DNA of 64,000 nt from Neptuniibacter marinus (GCF_001597725.1 NZ_LUTR01000003.1:186001-250000); one strand, 5' to 3'. Shown: positions 16,661-26,402, counted from the stretch's first letter. A program made the numbers and translations. The notes: generated by a model from the sequence alone, not told the origin.

Positions 16661-17323
16661 CTAATTCACTATGCCTTGCCAAGGGATCGTGTAGAGTCCC
16701 ATCAGTATAATCAGGCTACCAGAGAGGTGTTTTGTTAGTTTTCGTTGTAAAACTGTTTTTACTTGCTGTGCTAAAACGCCAGTTAAAAGCATAGTGGGCA
16801 GCGTGCCTAATCCAAAAGCGATCATTAATTGTGCGCTTAAGGTCCAGTCCGCAGCGGCGGATGCCCATATGAGTGTGCTATAAACGAGACCGCAAGGTAG
16901 CCAGCCCCAAAGTACGCCGAGCATGAGTGCTTGGCGTAATGTTTTAACCGGTAAAAAGTGGCGTGCAAAAGGGCTGATTTTTTTCCAGAGATAGGAGCCT
17001 AGATGCTCAACCTTGGTCAGACCTTGCCACCATTGTGCTATATAAAGTCCCATGCTGACTAACATTAAACCTGCAAATATTCGTAATGCGAGTTGTATGC
17101 TTGGGTTTTCAATTAACCAACTTACACTGCCGAGTAATGCCCCCGCTATAGCGTAGCTGGTAATTCGCCCGCTGTTGTAACCCAGTAATAAGCCAAAGCC
17201 TTTCATACCATTTGGGCTGCTAAGGGAAACTGTTGTCGCAATACCACCGCACATACCAAGGCAATGTGTACCGCCGAGTAAACCTAGCAAAAATGCGGTT
17301 GGTAGTGAGAGTGCTTCAGTCAT
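16661..17323 (-). CDS. SafE/UreH-like (DsbD_2) membrane protein of the cco cluster
   Basis: 220-residue integral membrane protein with about six hydrophobic segments. It starts with FLLGLLGGTHCLGMCGG, the Cys-containing signature of the sulfite exporter TauE/SafE-like (UreH, DsbD_2) group. A gene of this type regularly follows ccoS in cbb3 oxidase clusters, where a role in copper or thiol handling during oxidase assembly is suspected but unproven. The start overlaps the end of ccoS by 8 bp. Confidence 0.85.
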   Translation of the reverse strand: MTEALSLPTAFLLGLLGGTHCLGMCGGIATTVSLSSPNGMKGFGLLLGYNSGRITSYAIAGALLGSVSWLIENPSIQLALRIFAGLMLVSMGLYIAQWWQGLTKVEHLGSYLWKKISPFARHFLPVKTLRQALMLGVLWGWLPCGLVYSTLIWASAAADWTLSAQLMIAFGLGTLPTMLLTGVLAQQVKTVLQRKLTKHLSGSLIILMGLYTIPWQGIVN

Positions 17324-17516
17324 CCTTATCCTTAGGAGAAGGTTTTTTTACTTTGGCGTCATCGGGAATCAGTGCTTCGTCATCGTCATATAAAATGCTA
17401 TGAGCGGGGCTGTCCAAATCATCATACTGACCATTATTAACGCTCCAAAAGAAAGCCCAAACGGCACAGCTCGCTAAGATGATAGCGATTGGAATAAGGA
17501 GAAAAATAATGTCCAT
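17316..17516 (-). CDS. ccoS: cbb3 oxidase assembly protein CcoS
   Basis: Small membrane protein of 66 residues needed for cofactor insertion into cbb3 oxidase in organisms studied. One N-terminal membrane helix (MDIIFLLIPIAIILASC) is followed by FFWSVNNGQYDDLDSPAHSIL, the CcoS signature. The ATG at 17516 is preferred over an ATT codon three positions upstream. It lies between ccoI and the SafE-like gene. Confidence 0.93.
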   Translation of the reverse strand: MDIIFLLIPIAIILASCAVWAFFWSVNNGQYDDLDSPAHSILYDDDEALIPDDAKVKKPSPKDKDD

Positions 17517-17568
17517 GGGAATCAATAACCCTTAATTTTTAAAGGAGTAATTCTACCTGATTTTATTG

Positions 17569-20049
17569 TTAGGGGTTAGTCTTCAACGTTTCAGATTGAT
17601 GTTTGATTGGGCCTAATTTTCTTTTCTTTAAGCGGTTCAAACGCATTGCATTACTGACAACAACAAGCGAGCTTGCAGACATTCCTAGTGCCGCCATATA
17701 AGGAGCAATAAAGCCAAAAGCTGCAAGAGGAAGCGCCATAAGGTTATAGAAAAGAGACCAAAATAAATTTTGTTTGATGATTCGCTTAGTTTTTCGAGCG
17801 AGTAAAATGCCGTCCACTAAGCGTAGTAGATCGTGACTGATTAACACTCCGTCAGCATTAGTTTTTGCTAAGTCTGTTGCGCCGCCCATAGCAATCGATG
17901 TTTGGGCGCCAGCTAGTACAGGAATGTCATTTATTCCATCGCCGACCATGACGACCTGTGCGCCATTTTCTTGAAGGTTTTTCACATGACTTAGCTTTTG
18001 CTCAGGAGAGACGCCTGATACTGTGTTATTAATACCTAAGAAAGTGGCTACTTCCTCAACCGCAGATGAATTATCGCCTGTTAGCATTTCACAGGTTAAT
18101 CCCAGTTGCTGTAGATGTTTGATGGTCTGTTGGGCTTCTCTGCGAACTTGGTCGTTGAGCCTAAACCAAGCTAAAGCTGAATTTTCATTGCAAAGGAGTA
18201 GCCATTGACCACTGATTTCTGGCAAAGGGGGTTGAGGTTGTGAACAAATCTGGGATGAAAAGTCTGGTTTTCCTATACGGTAGCGCTGATTACCTATAGA
18301 CCCTTCGAGTCCTTGACCTACTTCATTATGGATATTGGAAGCGTTCAGTTCGGCAGATTTCTCATGAAACGCTTTGGCTATAGGGTGTTCACTATGTTTT
18401 TCAATCGCCGCTGCAATTTTAATACATTCGCTTTCACTGAGATCTGTTAAGGGTACGATTTGCTGTAGGCTCAGATTGCCTTGAGTCAATGTGCCGGTTT
18501 TATCAAAAACAATATGGGTGGCAGTGGCTAGGCTTTCTAATACATGGCCGCGGGTAATCAATAACCCATTTTGTCTTAAGGTACCGGTTGCTGCAGTCAG
18601 TGCTGTCGGAGTTGCTAGAGAGAGTGCGCATGGGCAGGTGACAACGAGAACTGAGAGTGTAATCCAAAAGGCTTGAGAGGGTTCAACTAGCCACCAACTG
18701 AAGCCAACAATAATCGCTGTTAGTAGAACCGCAGTGACAAAATAGCTAGCGACTTTGTCGGCGACTTTAGCTACATGAGGTTTTTCCTCTTGCGCCCGTT
18801 CGAGCAAACGAACAATGGCAGATAACTGGGTCTCGTTACCTGTTTGAATGATCTTGATGGTAATTGGGTTTTCTACGTTAATTGTGCCGCCAACAACCTT
18901 ATCATCGATTTGCTTGCGTATAGGTAGGTATTCACCGGTTAATGCGGATTCATCAACTGAGCTGTTACCCGCGGTGATAATGCCGTCAGCTGGGATCGTA
19001 TGGCCTGGCCGTATAATGACATAATCGCCTACCGTTAAGTCTTTGACGGGAATTAGTTGCTCATCATTGCCGACGATCTTTAATGCACTTGCAGGTAGTA
19101 AATTAAGTAAAGAGTTCCCCGCACGGCCTGTGCGGTGACGGGCTTTCATCTCAAGGAAGCGACCAATTAAAAGAAAGAAAGTAAACATGGTCACTGAATC
19201 AAAATAGACTTCGCCGCTATTTGTGATTGTTGCCCAAACGCTGGCGAGATAGGCGCCACCTATAGCTAGTGATACAGGAACATCCATAGTGAGATGTTTG
19301 GTTTTGAGGTCTCGCCAAGCCGCCAGAAAGAAGGGGCGTGCGGCATAAAAAATAACGGGGGAAGCAATAACTAGGCTTGCCCAACGCATGAATGTGACGT
19401 ATCTATTTTCAATGCCCTGAATGTCACCGCCATAAAGAGCAACCGCGATCATCATTGTTTGCATCATCCCTATACCGGCAATACCTAGTCGGCGGGTTGC
19501 TCGCTTTTGTTCTTGTTCTAAAAGCTGCTCTTCTTTATCAGGGTGATAGGGGTGGGCTTGATAACCTATACGGTATATTTCAGAAAGCAGGGTGCTTAAT
19601 GGGGTAACTGTTTTATCCCAAGTGATACGCGCACGGTGGTTAGTTAAGTTAACGTGTGCTTTCTCAACGCCAGGAATCCCTTGAATATGATGTTCCAAGA
19701 GCCAAACACAGGCTGCACAAGTGATGCCTTCAATAACGAGGGAGGCTTCGGATAAGTTGTCTTTAGTAATGACAAAGTCTTTCTGGATATTAGGTTCGTT
19801 ATAGAGAGTTAGTTCTTGAAGAAGTTGTTCAGGTAACTCTTTGCTTCTAATTTCAGGTGAACCTGCTGATTCGGTACGATGCTTATAATAGGTATCTAGC
19901 CCACTATTAACGATGGTTTCTGCTACAGCTAAACAACCGGGACAGCACATGTCACGCGGTTCATCATTGATAATGGTTGTGAAATTGCTACCAGGTGGAA
20001 TAGGGAGTCCACAGTGGTAGCAATTTTTTGATGAGTGGTTGTCCGTCAT
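17569..20049 (-). CDS. ccoI: copper-exporting P1B ATPase CcoI/FixI
   Basis: 826-residue P-type ATPase that delivers copper out of the cytoplasm for assembly of cbb3 oxidase. Domains in order: an N-terminal cysteine-rich region (CYHCG, CCPGC), a heavy-metal domain with GITCAAC, the phosphatase-like loop TGEYLP, the membrane copper motif CPC, the phosphorylation site DKTGTLTQG and the hinge GDGINDIPVLAGA. The N-terminal extra Cys-rich region is typical of FixI/CcoI and not of CopA. It overlaps the fixH stop by 1 bp and is followed by ccoS. Confidence 0.96.
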   Translation of the reverse strand: MTDNHSSKNCYHCGLPIPPGSNFTTIINDEPRDMCCPGCLAVAETIVNSGLDTYYKHRTESAGSPEIRSKELPEQLLQELTLYNEPNIQKDFVITKDNLSEASLVIEGITCAACVWLLEHHIQGIPGVEKAHVNLTNHRARITWDKTVTPLSTLLSEIYRIGYQAHPYHPDKEEQLLEQEQKRATRRLGIAGIGMMQTMMIAVALYGGDIQGIENRYVTFMRWASLVIASPVIFYAARPFFLAAWRDLKTKHLTMDVPVSLAIGGAYLASVWATITNSGEVYFDSVTMFTFFLLIGRFLEMKARHRTGRAGNSLLNLLPASALKIVGNDEQLIPVKDLTVGDYVIIRPGHTIPADGIITAGNSSVDESALTGEYLPIRKQIDDKVVGGTINVENPITIKIIQTGNETQLSAIVRLLERAQEEKPHVAKVADKVASYFVTAVLLTAIIVGFSWWLVEPSQAFWITLSVLVVTCPCALSLATPTALTAATGTLRQNGLLITRGHVLESLATATHIVFDKTGTLTQGNLSLQQIVPLTDLSESECIKIAAAIEKHSEHPIAKAFHEKSAELNASNIHNEVGQGLEGSIGNQRYRIGKPDFSSQICSQPQPPLPEISGQWLLLCNENSALAWFRLNDQVRREAQQTIKHLQQLGLTCEMLTGDNSSAVEEVATFLGINNTVSGVSPEQKLSHVKNLQENGAQVVMVGDGINDIPVLAGAQTSIAMGGATDLAKTNADGVLISHDLLRLVDGILLARKTKRIIKQNLFWSLFYNLMALPLAAFGFIAPYMAALGMSASSLVVVSNAMRLNRLKKRKLGPIKHQSETLKTNP

Positions 20050-20570
20050 TAGTTGTGCGCTGGTTCTAACTCAATACTATTTTGATCATAAGGCGGATGG
20101 ATCTCCGCACGTAAGTTCCAGCTAGCAGAATCATCTTCTAAGATAAGGTAACGTTTACCTTTAAGGGATGTTTGCAGGCTACCGGTATATGAATTGGTGC
20201 TTGGAACCTGTTTTAGCATGATGTTTTGATCGTACTGTTGATGCGTTGGATGCACGATACTTAGTGTTAAATGCTTAGGCTTTTCGGTCTGGTTTGATCT
20301 GAAATGTACCATCAGATCGCCTGTTGCATTATCAAGTTCAAGAGTGCCTGAGACGCCTAAAGCTTTGGCTGCTTCTGAATGGGATTTGTCAACAAAGTGG
20401 CCCCGTGCAACTTTGTACATATCATCTTTAACTATACCGTCATGGGTAATGATAGATAGGTAAAGGAAAGAGGTGCCATAAATAACGACGGCAATGATTG
20501 GCGCTAAAATAAACCAGAGCCAAGGCTGTCTGTACCAAGGAGCAATCGGTGTGTTGTCTTCTGAATTCAT
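20049..20570 (-). CDS. ccoH: FixH family cbb3 assembly protein (CcoH)
   Basis: 173-residue protein with one N-terminal membrane helix (about residues 16-38) after APWYRQPWLWFI, followed by a periplasmic domain with beta strands; this is the FixH/CcoH layout. CcoH interacts with the oxidase during assembly. The ATG at 20570 is chosen (GGGG ribosome site nine bases upstream) over a TTG five codons earlier. It overlaps ccoI by one base. A terminator-like hairpin with eight T lies only 13 bp before the start codon. Confidence 0.9.
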   Translation of the reverse strand: MNSEDNTPIAPWYRQPWLWFILAPIIAVVIYGTSFLYLSIITHDGIVKDDMYKVARGHFVDKSHSEAAKALGVSGTLELDNATGDLMVHFRSNQTEKPKHLTLSIVHPTHQQYDQNIMLKQVPSTNSYTGSLQTSLKGKRYLILEDDSASWNLRAEIHPPYDQNSIELEPAHN

Positions 20571-20582
20571 TGTTATATACCC

Positions 20583-20636
20583 CAAAAAAAAGCTGCAAGT
20601 TAAATGCGTGTACGGTTACACATTTAACGGGCAGCT
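20583..20636 (-). terminator. terminator/attenuator just before ccoH
   Basis: On the minus strand AGCTGC (20636-20631) pairs with GCAGCT (20596-20591), enclosing a second stem: GTTAAAT with ATTTAAC and GTGTA with TACAC. It is followed directly by TTTTTTTT (20591-20584). The T-run ends 13 nt from the ccoH start codon, leaving no room for a promoter between them. Confidence 0.75.
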
Positions 20637-20656
20637 ATTCTAACCTATTTACCAAC

Positions 20657-20682
20657 AAGGTGGTGCATAAATGCACCACCTT
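20657..20682. repeat. perfect 12-bp inverted repeat after ccoG
   Basis: AAGGTGGTGCAT (20657-20668) and ATGCACCACCTT (20671-20682) form a perfect hairpin 22 bp past the ccoG stop. Without a T-run it may act as an mRNA 3'-end stabiliser upstream of the terminator at 20583-20636. Confidence 0.7.
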
Positions 20683-20703
20683 ATGTTGATCTTCAACAGC
20701 AAC

Positions 20704-22140
20704 TTAGCGTTTCGGCGCTGGGCCAATAAAGCGGTTTTCCTCTTTGATAGAAATTGAAGGGTTATCTAATGCTTCAACCTCAAAAAGTATATTGTTATTA
20801 GCTTTGCTTAAGTATTTAGCTGGAATAGCGATACGTATAGGCAGATCCAATAGTTCACCGGACTTAATCATTACAATCTCATCGCCCATATATTTCATGC
20901 CTTCAAGTCCTGAAACTTTAATGCTGAATTGATGGTCAATCTGCTCTTTGTTGGCGAGCTTGAGTGTGTAAGTATTTTCAATCATACCATTAGAGGTTTC
21001 AGCGAATAGCTTGCCTCGGTCACGCAAAATATCTACTTCAAGTGGGATACGGCTATATAGTGTATATCCGAATGCGATAAACATCGCGCAGAGAACTGCA
21101 AAGTAACCTATTAAACGTGGACGTAAAATATGAGTTTTATTTCCAGCTAACTGGTGTTCTGTTGTGTATTTAACGAGGCCCTTTTCATAGCCTACTCGTT
21201 CCATAATATCGTCACAAGCATCGACACATGCGCCACAGGCGACACACTCATATTGAAGACCATCGCGTATATCGATTCCGACAGGGCATACGTGAACGCA
21301 GTGGTTACAATCAATACAATCACCTAAGCCTTCGGCTTTATAGTCACTCCCTTTTTTACGTTTACCTCGGCTTTCACCGCGCTCTTCATCATATGAAATG
21401 ATAAGGGTGTCTTGGTCAAACATGACGGATTGGAAACGTGCATAGGGGCACATATAGATACAAACTTGCTCTCTTAGCCAGCCTGCGTTTCCGTATGTGG
21501 CAACCGCGATAAAACCAATCCACCACATTTCCCAAGGACCTAGCTGGAATGAGAGAACGCCATCGATGAGTTCTCTTATCGGGGTGAAATAGCCAACAAA
21601 GGCAATCGCTGAGGCAATAGAGAAAAGGATCCAAAGTATATGCTTAGCGCTTTTTCGCATGAGCTTTTCTGTGCTCATACCTTCGGTTTTATCCATGCGC
21701 ATGCGTTTGTTACGGTCACCTTCAGTCATGCTTTCGATCCAGATATAGATCCAAGTCCACACAAATTGTGGGCAAGCATAGCCGCACCATAAACGTCCAG
21801 CGAATACAGTGAAGAAGAAGAGGGCGAAAGCAAGAATAATAAGTAACCAAGATAACAACATGAAATCTTGTGGCCAGAACGTCATGCCAAATACATGAAA
21901 TTGGCGGTTGGGTAGGTCAAATAAGACAGCTTGACGGCCATCCCATGTAATCCAAGAAAAACCGAAGAACATTAGAAGCATAATGAAGCTTGATGCTTGA
22001 CGGAATTTTTTGAAAATGCCTGTATAGTCTTTAACGTAAATGTGCTCACGTTTTGCGTACAGATCAAAATTCTCCTCAGAATTTTTCTTTTTCTTTGGAG
22101 TGACGTCTTGAACTGGGATCTGATTCATATCGTTGCTCAC
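20704..22140 (-). CDS. ccoG: cbb3 oxidase accessory protein CcoG (FixG-type ferredoxin)
   Basis: 478-residue membrane protein with several N-terminal helices and two [4Fe-4S] motifs in the region around DCIDCNHCVHVCPVG and CVACGACVDACD, plus further Cys in FAGRLWCGYACPQ and CIYMCPY. CcoG is a cupric reductase involved in copper delivery to cbb3 oxidase in organisms studied. A C-terminal periplasmic immunoglobulin-like domain begins near residue 370. It lies downstream of ccoNOQP but is separated from ccoP by a strong bidirectional terminator, so it probably has its own promoter or depends on read-through. Confidence 0.96.
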   Translation of the reverse strand: MSNDMNQIPVQDVTPKKKKNSEENFDLYAKREHIYVKDYTGIFKKFRQASSFIMLLMFFGFSWITWDGRQAVLFDLPNRQFHVFGMTFWPQDFMLLSWLLIILAFALFFFTVFAGRLWCGYACPQFVWTWIYIWIESMTEGDRNKRMRMDKTEGMSTEKLMRKSAKHILWILFSIASAIAFVGYFTPIRELIDGVLSFQLGPWEMWWIGFIAVATYGNAGWLREQVCIYMCPYARFQSVMFDQDTLIISYDEERGESRGKRKKGSDYKAEGLGDCIDCNHCVHVCPVGIDIRDGLQYECVACGACVDACDDIMERVGYEKGLVKYTTEHQLAGNKTHILRPRLIGYFAVLCAMFIAFGYTLYSRIPLEVDILRDRGKLFAETSNGMIENTYTLKLANKEQIDHQFSIKVSGLEGMKYMGDEIVMIKSGELLDLPIRIAIPAKYLSKANNNILFEVEALDNPSISIKEENRFIGPAPKR

Positions 22141-22223
22141 ATACTCACCAGTGATAATTGAAAATCAACTTTGCTAATACCTGCTCAATGCATTAGCAAA
22201 GCTGAATATTTTAAACGATCTAC

Positions 22224-22264
22224 AAAAAAAGGCGATATGATCCATATCATATCGCCTTTTATTT
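22224..22264. terminator. bidirectional intrinsic terminator after ccoP
   Basis: GGCGATATGAT (22231-22241) pairs perfectly with ATCATATCGCC (22246-22256) around a 4-nt loop, flanked by seven A on one side and TTTTATTTT on the other. It ends the ccoNOQP transcript on the minus strand. Confidence 0.9.
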
Positions 22265-22277
22265 TCAATTTCTGCAC

Positions 22278-23171
22278 TTACTTATTTGACAAGCTATATA
22301 CGTAAGCGGTGATCAAATTGATTTTGTCTTCGCTTAATAGGTCTTTATGGGCAGGCATTACACCAGCACGACCGTTACGAATTGTATGAGCAATGTTCTC
22401 AAAAGAGCCACCATATAACCATGTGTTATCAGTTAGGTTTGGTGCTCCTAAGATAGGCAGGCCTTTAGCGTCAGCGCCGTGACAAGCAGTACAAAGTGCC
22501 TGGAATTGGCCTTTGCCGCGTTCAGCTGCTTCACTATCAGACTCTGCTCCGCTTAGTGATAGAACGTAGTGCGCAACATCACGTACACCTTCTTCACCAA
22601 GAACTGCGCCCCAAGGTGGCATACCACCTACGCGACCATTAGTGATGGTGGTTTTGATCGTTTTTGGATCGCCGCCGTATAACCAATCATTATCAGTCAG
22701 GTTAGGGAAGCCGTGTGCGCCTGTCGCTGCTGAACCGTGACACAGTGAGCAGTTGTTAGCGAACATGCGTTGACCCATTTTAAGGCCACCTGCATTTTCA
22801 GGCTTTAGAAGTTCTTCAGTAGGCAGAGAAGCGTATTTTGCAAATACAGGCTTATATACTTCTTCTGCATGTTGAATTTCTTCTTCCCATTGGTTGTGAG
22901 ATGTCCATCCAAGCAAGCCTTGGTAATTACCTAGACCTGGGTACAGAACAAGATAACACAGACCAAAAACAACAGTTCCAATAAACATCTGGAACCACCA
23001 TTTAGGGAGTGGATTATCATACTCAGCTATGCCATCAAATTCGTGGCCTAGCGTTTCTTCAGTAGTCTCGTCGTGCGGCTGGCTCTTGCGAGTAGCAAGA
23101 AGCAGCCAAGTACAGCCAAGAATTACTGCTAGGGTAATTACCGTTACCCATGCGCTCCAGAAAGCACTCAT
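22278..23171 (-). CDS. ccoP: cbb3 oxidase subunit III, dihaem cytochrome c
   Basis: 297-residue subunit that passes electrons to the CcoN core. Two CXXCH haem c motifs, CSLCH (141-145) and CTACH (227-231), follow two N-terminal membrane helices (about 5-26 and 59-80). Each haem domain has its distal Met in GGMPPWG and AGVMPAH. The start codon overlaps the end of ccoQ by four bases, showing translational coupling. Confidence 0.97.
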   Translation of the reverse strand: MSAFWSAWVTVITLAVILGCTWLLLATRKSQPHDETTEETLGHEFDGIAEYDNPLPKWWFQMFIGTVVFGLCYLVLYPGLGNYQGLLGWTSHNQWEEEIQHAEEVYKPVFAKYASLPTEELLKPENAGGLKMGQRMFANNCSLCHGSAATGAHGFPNLTDNDWLYGGDPKTIKTTITNGRVGGMPPWGAVLGEEGVRDVAHYVLSLSGAESDSEAAERGKGQFQALCTACHGADAKGLPILGAPNLTDNTWLYGGSFENIAHTIRNGRAGVMPAHKDLLSEDKINLITAYVYSLSNK

Positions 23172-23353
23172 TTTTGATCTCCCCCGTTATTGGACTCATC
23201 ACCCAGTATTGGCTCGTCAGGTTCCTGAAGAGGCATATTCGCTGCATCGTCATATTTTTCTTTGTTTTTAGGGTTAAGTACCCAGGCAAACAATGCTAAG
23301 AATGTGATTAGCATGACAACCGGAATGTATGGACCATAAACTTCGTAATTCAC
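23168..23353 (-). CDS. ccoQ: cbb3 oxidase subunit CcoQ
   Basis: 61-residue single-helix membrane protein (helix about 9-27) with the short cytoplasmic tail LNPKNKEKYDDAA that marks CcoQ/FixQ. It stabilises the interaction of CcoP with the CcoNO core. It lies 6 bp after ccoO and overlaps ccoP by 4 bp. Confidence 0.95.
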   Translation of the reverse strand: MNYEVYGPYIPVVMLITFLALFAWVLNPKNKEKYDDAANMPLQEPDEPILGDESNNGGDQK

Positions 23354-23359
23354 GCGTTA

Positions 23360-23980
23360 TTACCGCTTGTTGTTGTATTCAGAATGCAATTTGCCCAAGG
23401 ACTGCAAGTAGGCAACAAGAGCATCAATCTCATATTTGCCTTGCACTACATCCTGCGCACCAGCGATCTGTTCATCAGTGAATGGAACGCCAACACTGCG
23501 CTGTGCTTCAAGCTTCTTGGCAGTATCTTTGCCCGTTAGCTTGTTTTCAAACAACCAAGGGTATGACGGCATTTTAGATTCAGGAACAACGTCACGAGGG
23601 TTATACAAGTGAGCGCGATGCCAATCATCAGAGTAACGGCCGCCTACGCGAGCTAAATCAGGACCAGTACGCTTAGAACCCCATAAAAATGGATGTTCCC
23701 ATACGTGCTCATTAGCGGTTGAGAAGTGACCGTAACGTTCCGTTTCTGCACGGAAAGGACGAATCATTTGGCTATGACAAACATTACAACCCTCACGGAT
23801 GTAGATGTCACGGCCTTCAAACTCAAGTGCTGAGTATGTGCGAAGACCTTCGATAGGTTTAGTCGTAGAAGACTGGAAGAACAGAGGTACAATCTCAGCC
23901 AAACCACCGCCACTGATGACGATGATAATCAGCAGGATCATGATGCCGATGTTCTTTTCAATCGTTTCGTGTTTGATCAT
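23360..23980 (-). CDS. ccoO: cbb3 oxidase subunit II, monohaem cytochrome c
   Basis: 206-residue subunit with one N-terminal membrane helix (about 12-32) and a single haem c motif CNVCH (C65, C68, H69) in [14 protein letters not shown]. The sequence [16 protein letters not shown] and the Met-containing [10 protein letters not shown] are typical of CcoO. It lies 20 bp after ccoN in the same operon. Confidence 0.97.
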   Translation of the reverse strand: MIKHETIEKNIGIMILLIIIVISGGGLAEIVPLFFQSSTTKPIEGLRTYSALEFEGRDIYIREGCNVCHSQMIRPFRAETERYGHFSTANEHVWEHPFLWGSKRTGPDLARVGGRYSDDWHRAHLYNPRDVVPESKMPSYPWLFENKLTGKDTAKKLEAQRSVGVPFTDEQIAGAQDVVQGKYEIDALVAYLQSLGKLHSEYNNKR

Positions 23981-24000
23981 TTCTATATGCTCCCTTGACC

Positions 24001-25431
24001 TTAAGCTGCTTGTGCAGAAGCTTTGGCTTCTGGTGCAGTACTGCCTTTACGAACAGTCTGCCAAGTGTTGAAAGCCATCAGAACCATACCCGTTAGGAAG
24101 AACATACCGCCCAACCAACGAACGAAGTAACCAGGATGAGACGCTTCAAGTGCTTCAACGAAGCTGTATGTCAACGTACCGTCTTCATTCACTGCACGCC
24201 ACATTAGGCCCTGAAGGATACCGTTAACCCACATCGCACAGATGTATAGCACTGTGCCAACGGTAGCAAGCCAGAAATGTGTGTTAATAAGGCCAACACT
24301 ATACATTTGAGCTTTGCCGAATAGGCGAGGAAGCATATGGTATACAGCACCGATAGAGATCATTGCTACCCAGCCAAGTGCACCTGCGTGTACATGGCCA
24401 ATAGTCCAGTCAGTGTAGTGAGACAGTGCGTTTACTGTTTTGATGGACATCATTGGGCCTTCAAACGTAGACATGCCGTAGAAGGATAGGGATACAACTA
24501 GGAAGCGAAGAACAGGGTCGGTACGAAGCTTATGCCACGCGCCGGACAGTGTCATCATACCGTTGATCATACCACCCCATGATGGAGCAAGTAGAATCAA
24601 AGACATAACCATTGCTACAGACTGAGTCCAGTCAGGAAGCGCTGTGTAGTGAAGGTGATGACCACCTGCCCACATGTATGTCGCAATTAACGCCCAGAAG
24701 TGAACGATAGATAGGCGGTAAGAGTAAATCGGACGTTCAGCTTGTTTTGGTACGAAGTAATACATCATACCTAGGAAGCCAGCTGTCAAAAAGAAGCCTA
24801 CAGCATTGTGGCCGTACCACCACTGAACCATCGCATCAACAGTACCAGGGTAAATAGAGTATGACTTCCACATTGTTACGGGAATCGCCATGCTATTTAC
24901 AATATGCAGTACAGCAACTGTAATGATAAAGGCCATGTAGAACCAGTTGCCTACATAGATGTGAGATGTTTTACGCATCTTCACCGTGCCAAGGAAAACT
25001 ACTGCATAAGCAACCCAAACTACTGTAATCAGTAGATCGATTGGCCATTCTAGTTCGGCATACTCTTTAGAAGAGGTCAAACCTAGTGGCAATGTGATAG
25101 CAGCTGCAAGAATTACAACCTGCCAGCCCCAGAAGGTAAACGCTGCAAGACCATCAGAGATCAGGCGGCGCTGGCTGGTACGCTGTACAACGTAGTAAGA
25201 AGTTGCAAACAGGGCGCAGCCGCCGAATGCAAAAATAACTGCGTTAGTATGCAGTGGACGCAGACGACCATAGGTCAACCATGCGGTATCAAAGTTTAGT
25301 GCAGGCCAAACCAATTGTGCAGCGATTAGGACACCGACGGTCATGCCGACGATACCCCAAATTACTGTCATTATGGCGAACTGGCGCACCACTTTATAAT
25401 TGTAGGTGGGGTGTTCAGTTGCTGTGCTCAT
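24001..25431 (-). CDS. ccoN: cbb3 oxidase catalytic subunit I
   Basis: 476-residue haem-copper oxidase core subunit that reduces oxygen to water with high affinity and pumps protons. Twelve hydrophobic segments are visible, with histidine ligands in [23 protein letters not shown] and the pair [10 protein letters not shown]; the low-spin haem ligand region is [13 protein letters not shown]. Transcription probably begins far upstream: an Anr-like site lies about 310 bp before the start codon. First gene of ccoNOQP. Confidence 0.97.
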   Translation of the reverse strand: MSTATEHPTYNYKVVRQFAIMTVIWGIVGMTVGVLIAAQLVWPALNFDTAWLTYGRLRPLHTNAVIFAFGGCALFATSYYVVQRTSQRRLISDGLAAFTFWGWQVVILAAAITLPLGLTSSKEYAELEWPIDLLITVVWVAYAVVFLGTVKMRKTSHIYVGNWFYMAFIITVAVLHIVNSMAIPVTMWKSYSIYPGTVDAMVQWWYGHNAVGFFLTAGFLGMMYYFVPKQAERPIYSYRLSIVHFWALIATYMWAGGHHLHYTALPDWTQSVAMVMSLILLAPSWGGMINGMMTLSGAWHKLRTDPVLRFLVVSLSFYGMSTFEGPMMSIKTVNALSHYTDWTIGHVHAGALGWVAMISIGAVYHMLPRLFGKAQMYSVGLINTHFWLATVGTVLYICAMWVNGILQGLMWRAVNEDGTLTYSFVEALEASHPGYFVRWLGGMFFLTGMVLMAFNTWQTVRKGSTAPEAKASAQAA

Positions 25432-25802
25432 GTCAGACTCTCATCAACAAGCTAGATTATGGAAATTTGAGTTTCACTGCTAATTATCTGGGAATAAGCC
25501 CGTATTATCAATGTATTTAGGAGATTAACTGGGGCATATTGTCGCAGGAGTTGAATGTCGACCTAGGTCTAGTATCTTTACTTCTTAGGTCTTGGTTTTG
25601 TTTTTAACTTATTGAATTAAAAGGATTAAATTTCTTTGTGTGCCTGCTGCTTTTTCGAAGTTATGATCTATTTAGCGGCTTTTTTTGACCTATATCTATG
25701 TTTTTTGAAAAAGAACGGAGTTCTTTTCGGGGCTTTGTTTGACATAAATCAATTTCGATTTGTGCAATAATCAGTTGCTTTTATGTGGGTAGGGCACAGT
25801 TA
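25432..25802. other. divergent intergenic region of ccoN, 371 bp
   Basis: Holds the ccoN promoter region and that of the hydrolase gene on the plus strand. The Anr-like box at 25739-25752 is the only clear element. GACCTAGGTC (25560-25569) is a short palindrome of unknown meaning. No coding frame or RNA gene is recognised. Confidence 0.45.
25739..25752. promoter_or_regulatory. Anr/Fnr box upstream of ccoN
   Basis: TTGACATAAATCAA matches TTGAT-N4-ATCAA at 9 of 10 positions. cbb3 operons are classic Anr/Fnr targets, and an anr gene is nearby. I cannot place a convincing -10 at the -41.5 spacing; a GATATA at 25691-25696 would put the box near -61.5. Confidence 0.65.
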
Positions 25803-26402
25803 GTGTTAATCAATGGAAAGCCTGAGAATGGGCGGATTATTCTTGCGCATGGCGCGGGAGCCGGTATGAATAGTGAGTTTATGCAAACAATAGCTGAGAA
25901 ATTAGCTAGGCAAAACTTCGAAGTAGTCCGTTTTGAATTTCCTTATATGCAGCTTATATCTGAAACAGGCAAACGTCGTCCTCCTGATCGAATGCCTAAA
26001 CTCCTCGCTGCTTTTGACGAGGTGATAGCTCAATTTGATGATGGTGTGCCGTTATATTTAGCAGGGAAGTCGATGGGGGGACGTGTCGCTTCGATGTTGT
26101 TTGAGCACTCTCCAGCAATTGGGTGTTTTGTTTTTGGTTATCCGTTTCACCCCGCAGCTAAACCTGACAGGCTTCGTATTGAACATTTATTAGAGATTGA
26201 GAAGCCTATGCATATATTTCAAGGTACAAGAGATCGAATGGGTTCACTTTCTGATGTAACGCAGTACAATCTGCCACAATCGGTGTCATTGCATTGGTTA
26301 AACGATGGTGATCATGATCTAAAGCCTAGAAAAGTATCAGGTTTTTCGCGTGAGGATCATTTAAATCATATAGTTAGTTTCATTAAGGATTGGGTGCGTT
26401 GA
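25803..26402 (+). CDS. KANL3/Tex30-type alpha/beta hydrolase
   Basis: 199-residue cytoplasmic protein beginning VLINGKPENGRIILAHGAGAG, with FEFPYM about 30 residues later and the nucleophile elbow AGKSMGG (Ser). This is the bacterial KANL3/Tex30 hydrolase-like family, of unknown substrate. The acid and histidine are probably in QGTRD and GDHDLK. The start is a GTG at 25803 because AGGG lies eight bases upstream; a GTG six codons earlier has no ribosome site. Its stop overlaps the rlmM start. Confidence 0.82.
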   Translation: MLINGKPENGRIILAHGAGAGMNSEFMQTIAEKLARQNFEVVRFEFPYMQLISETGKRRPPDRMPKLLAAFDEVIAQFDDGVPLYLAGKSMGGRVASMLFEHSPAIGCFVFGYPFHPAAKPDRLRIEHLLEIEKPMHIFQGTRDRMGSLSDVTQYNLPQSVSLHWLNDGDHDLKPRKVSGFSREDHLNHIVSFIKDWVR

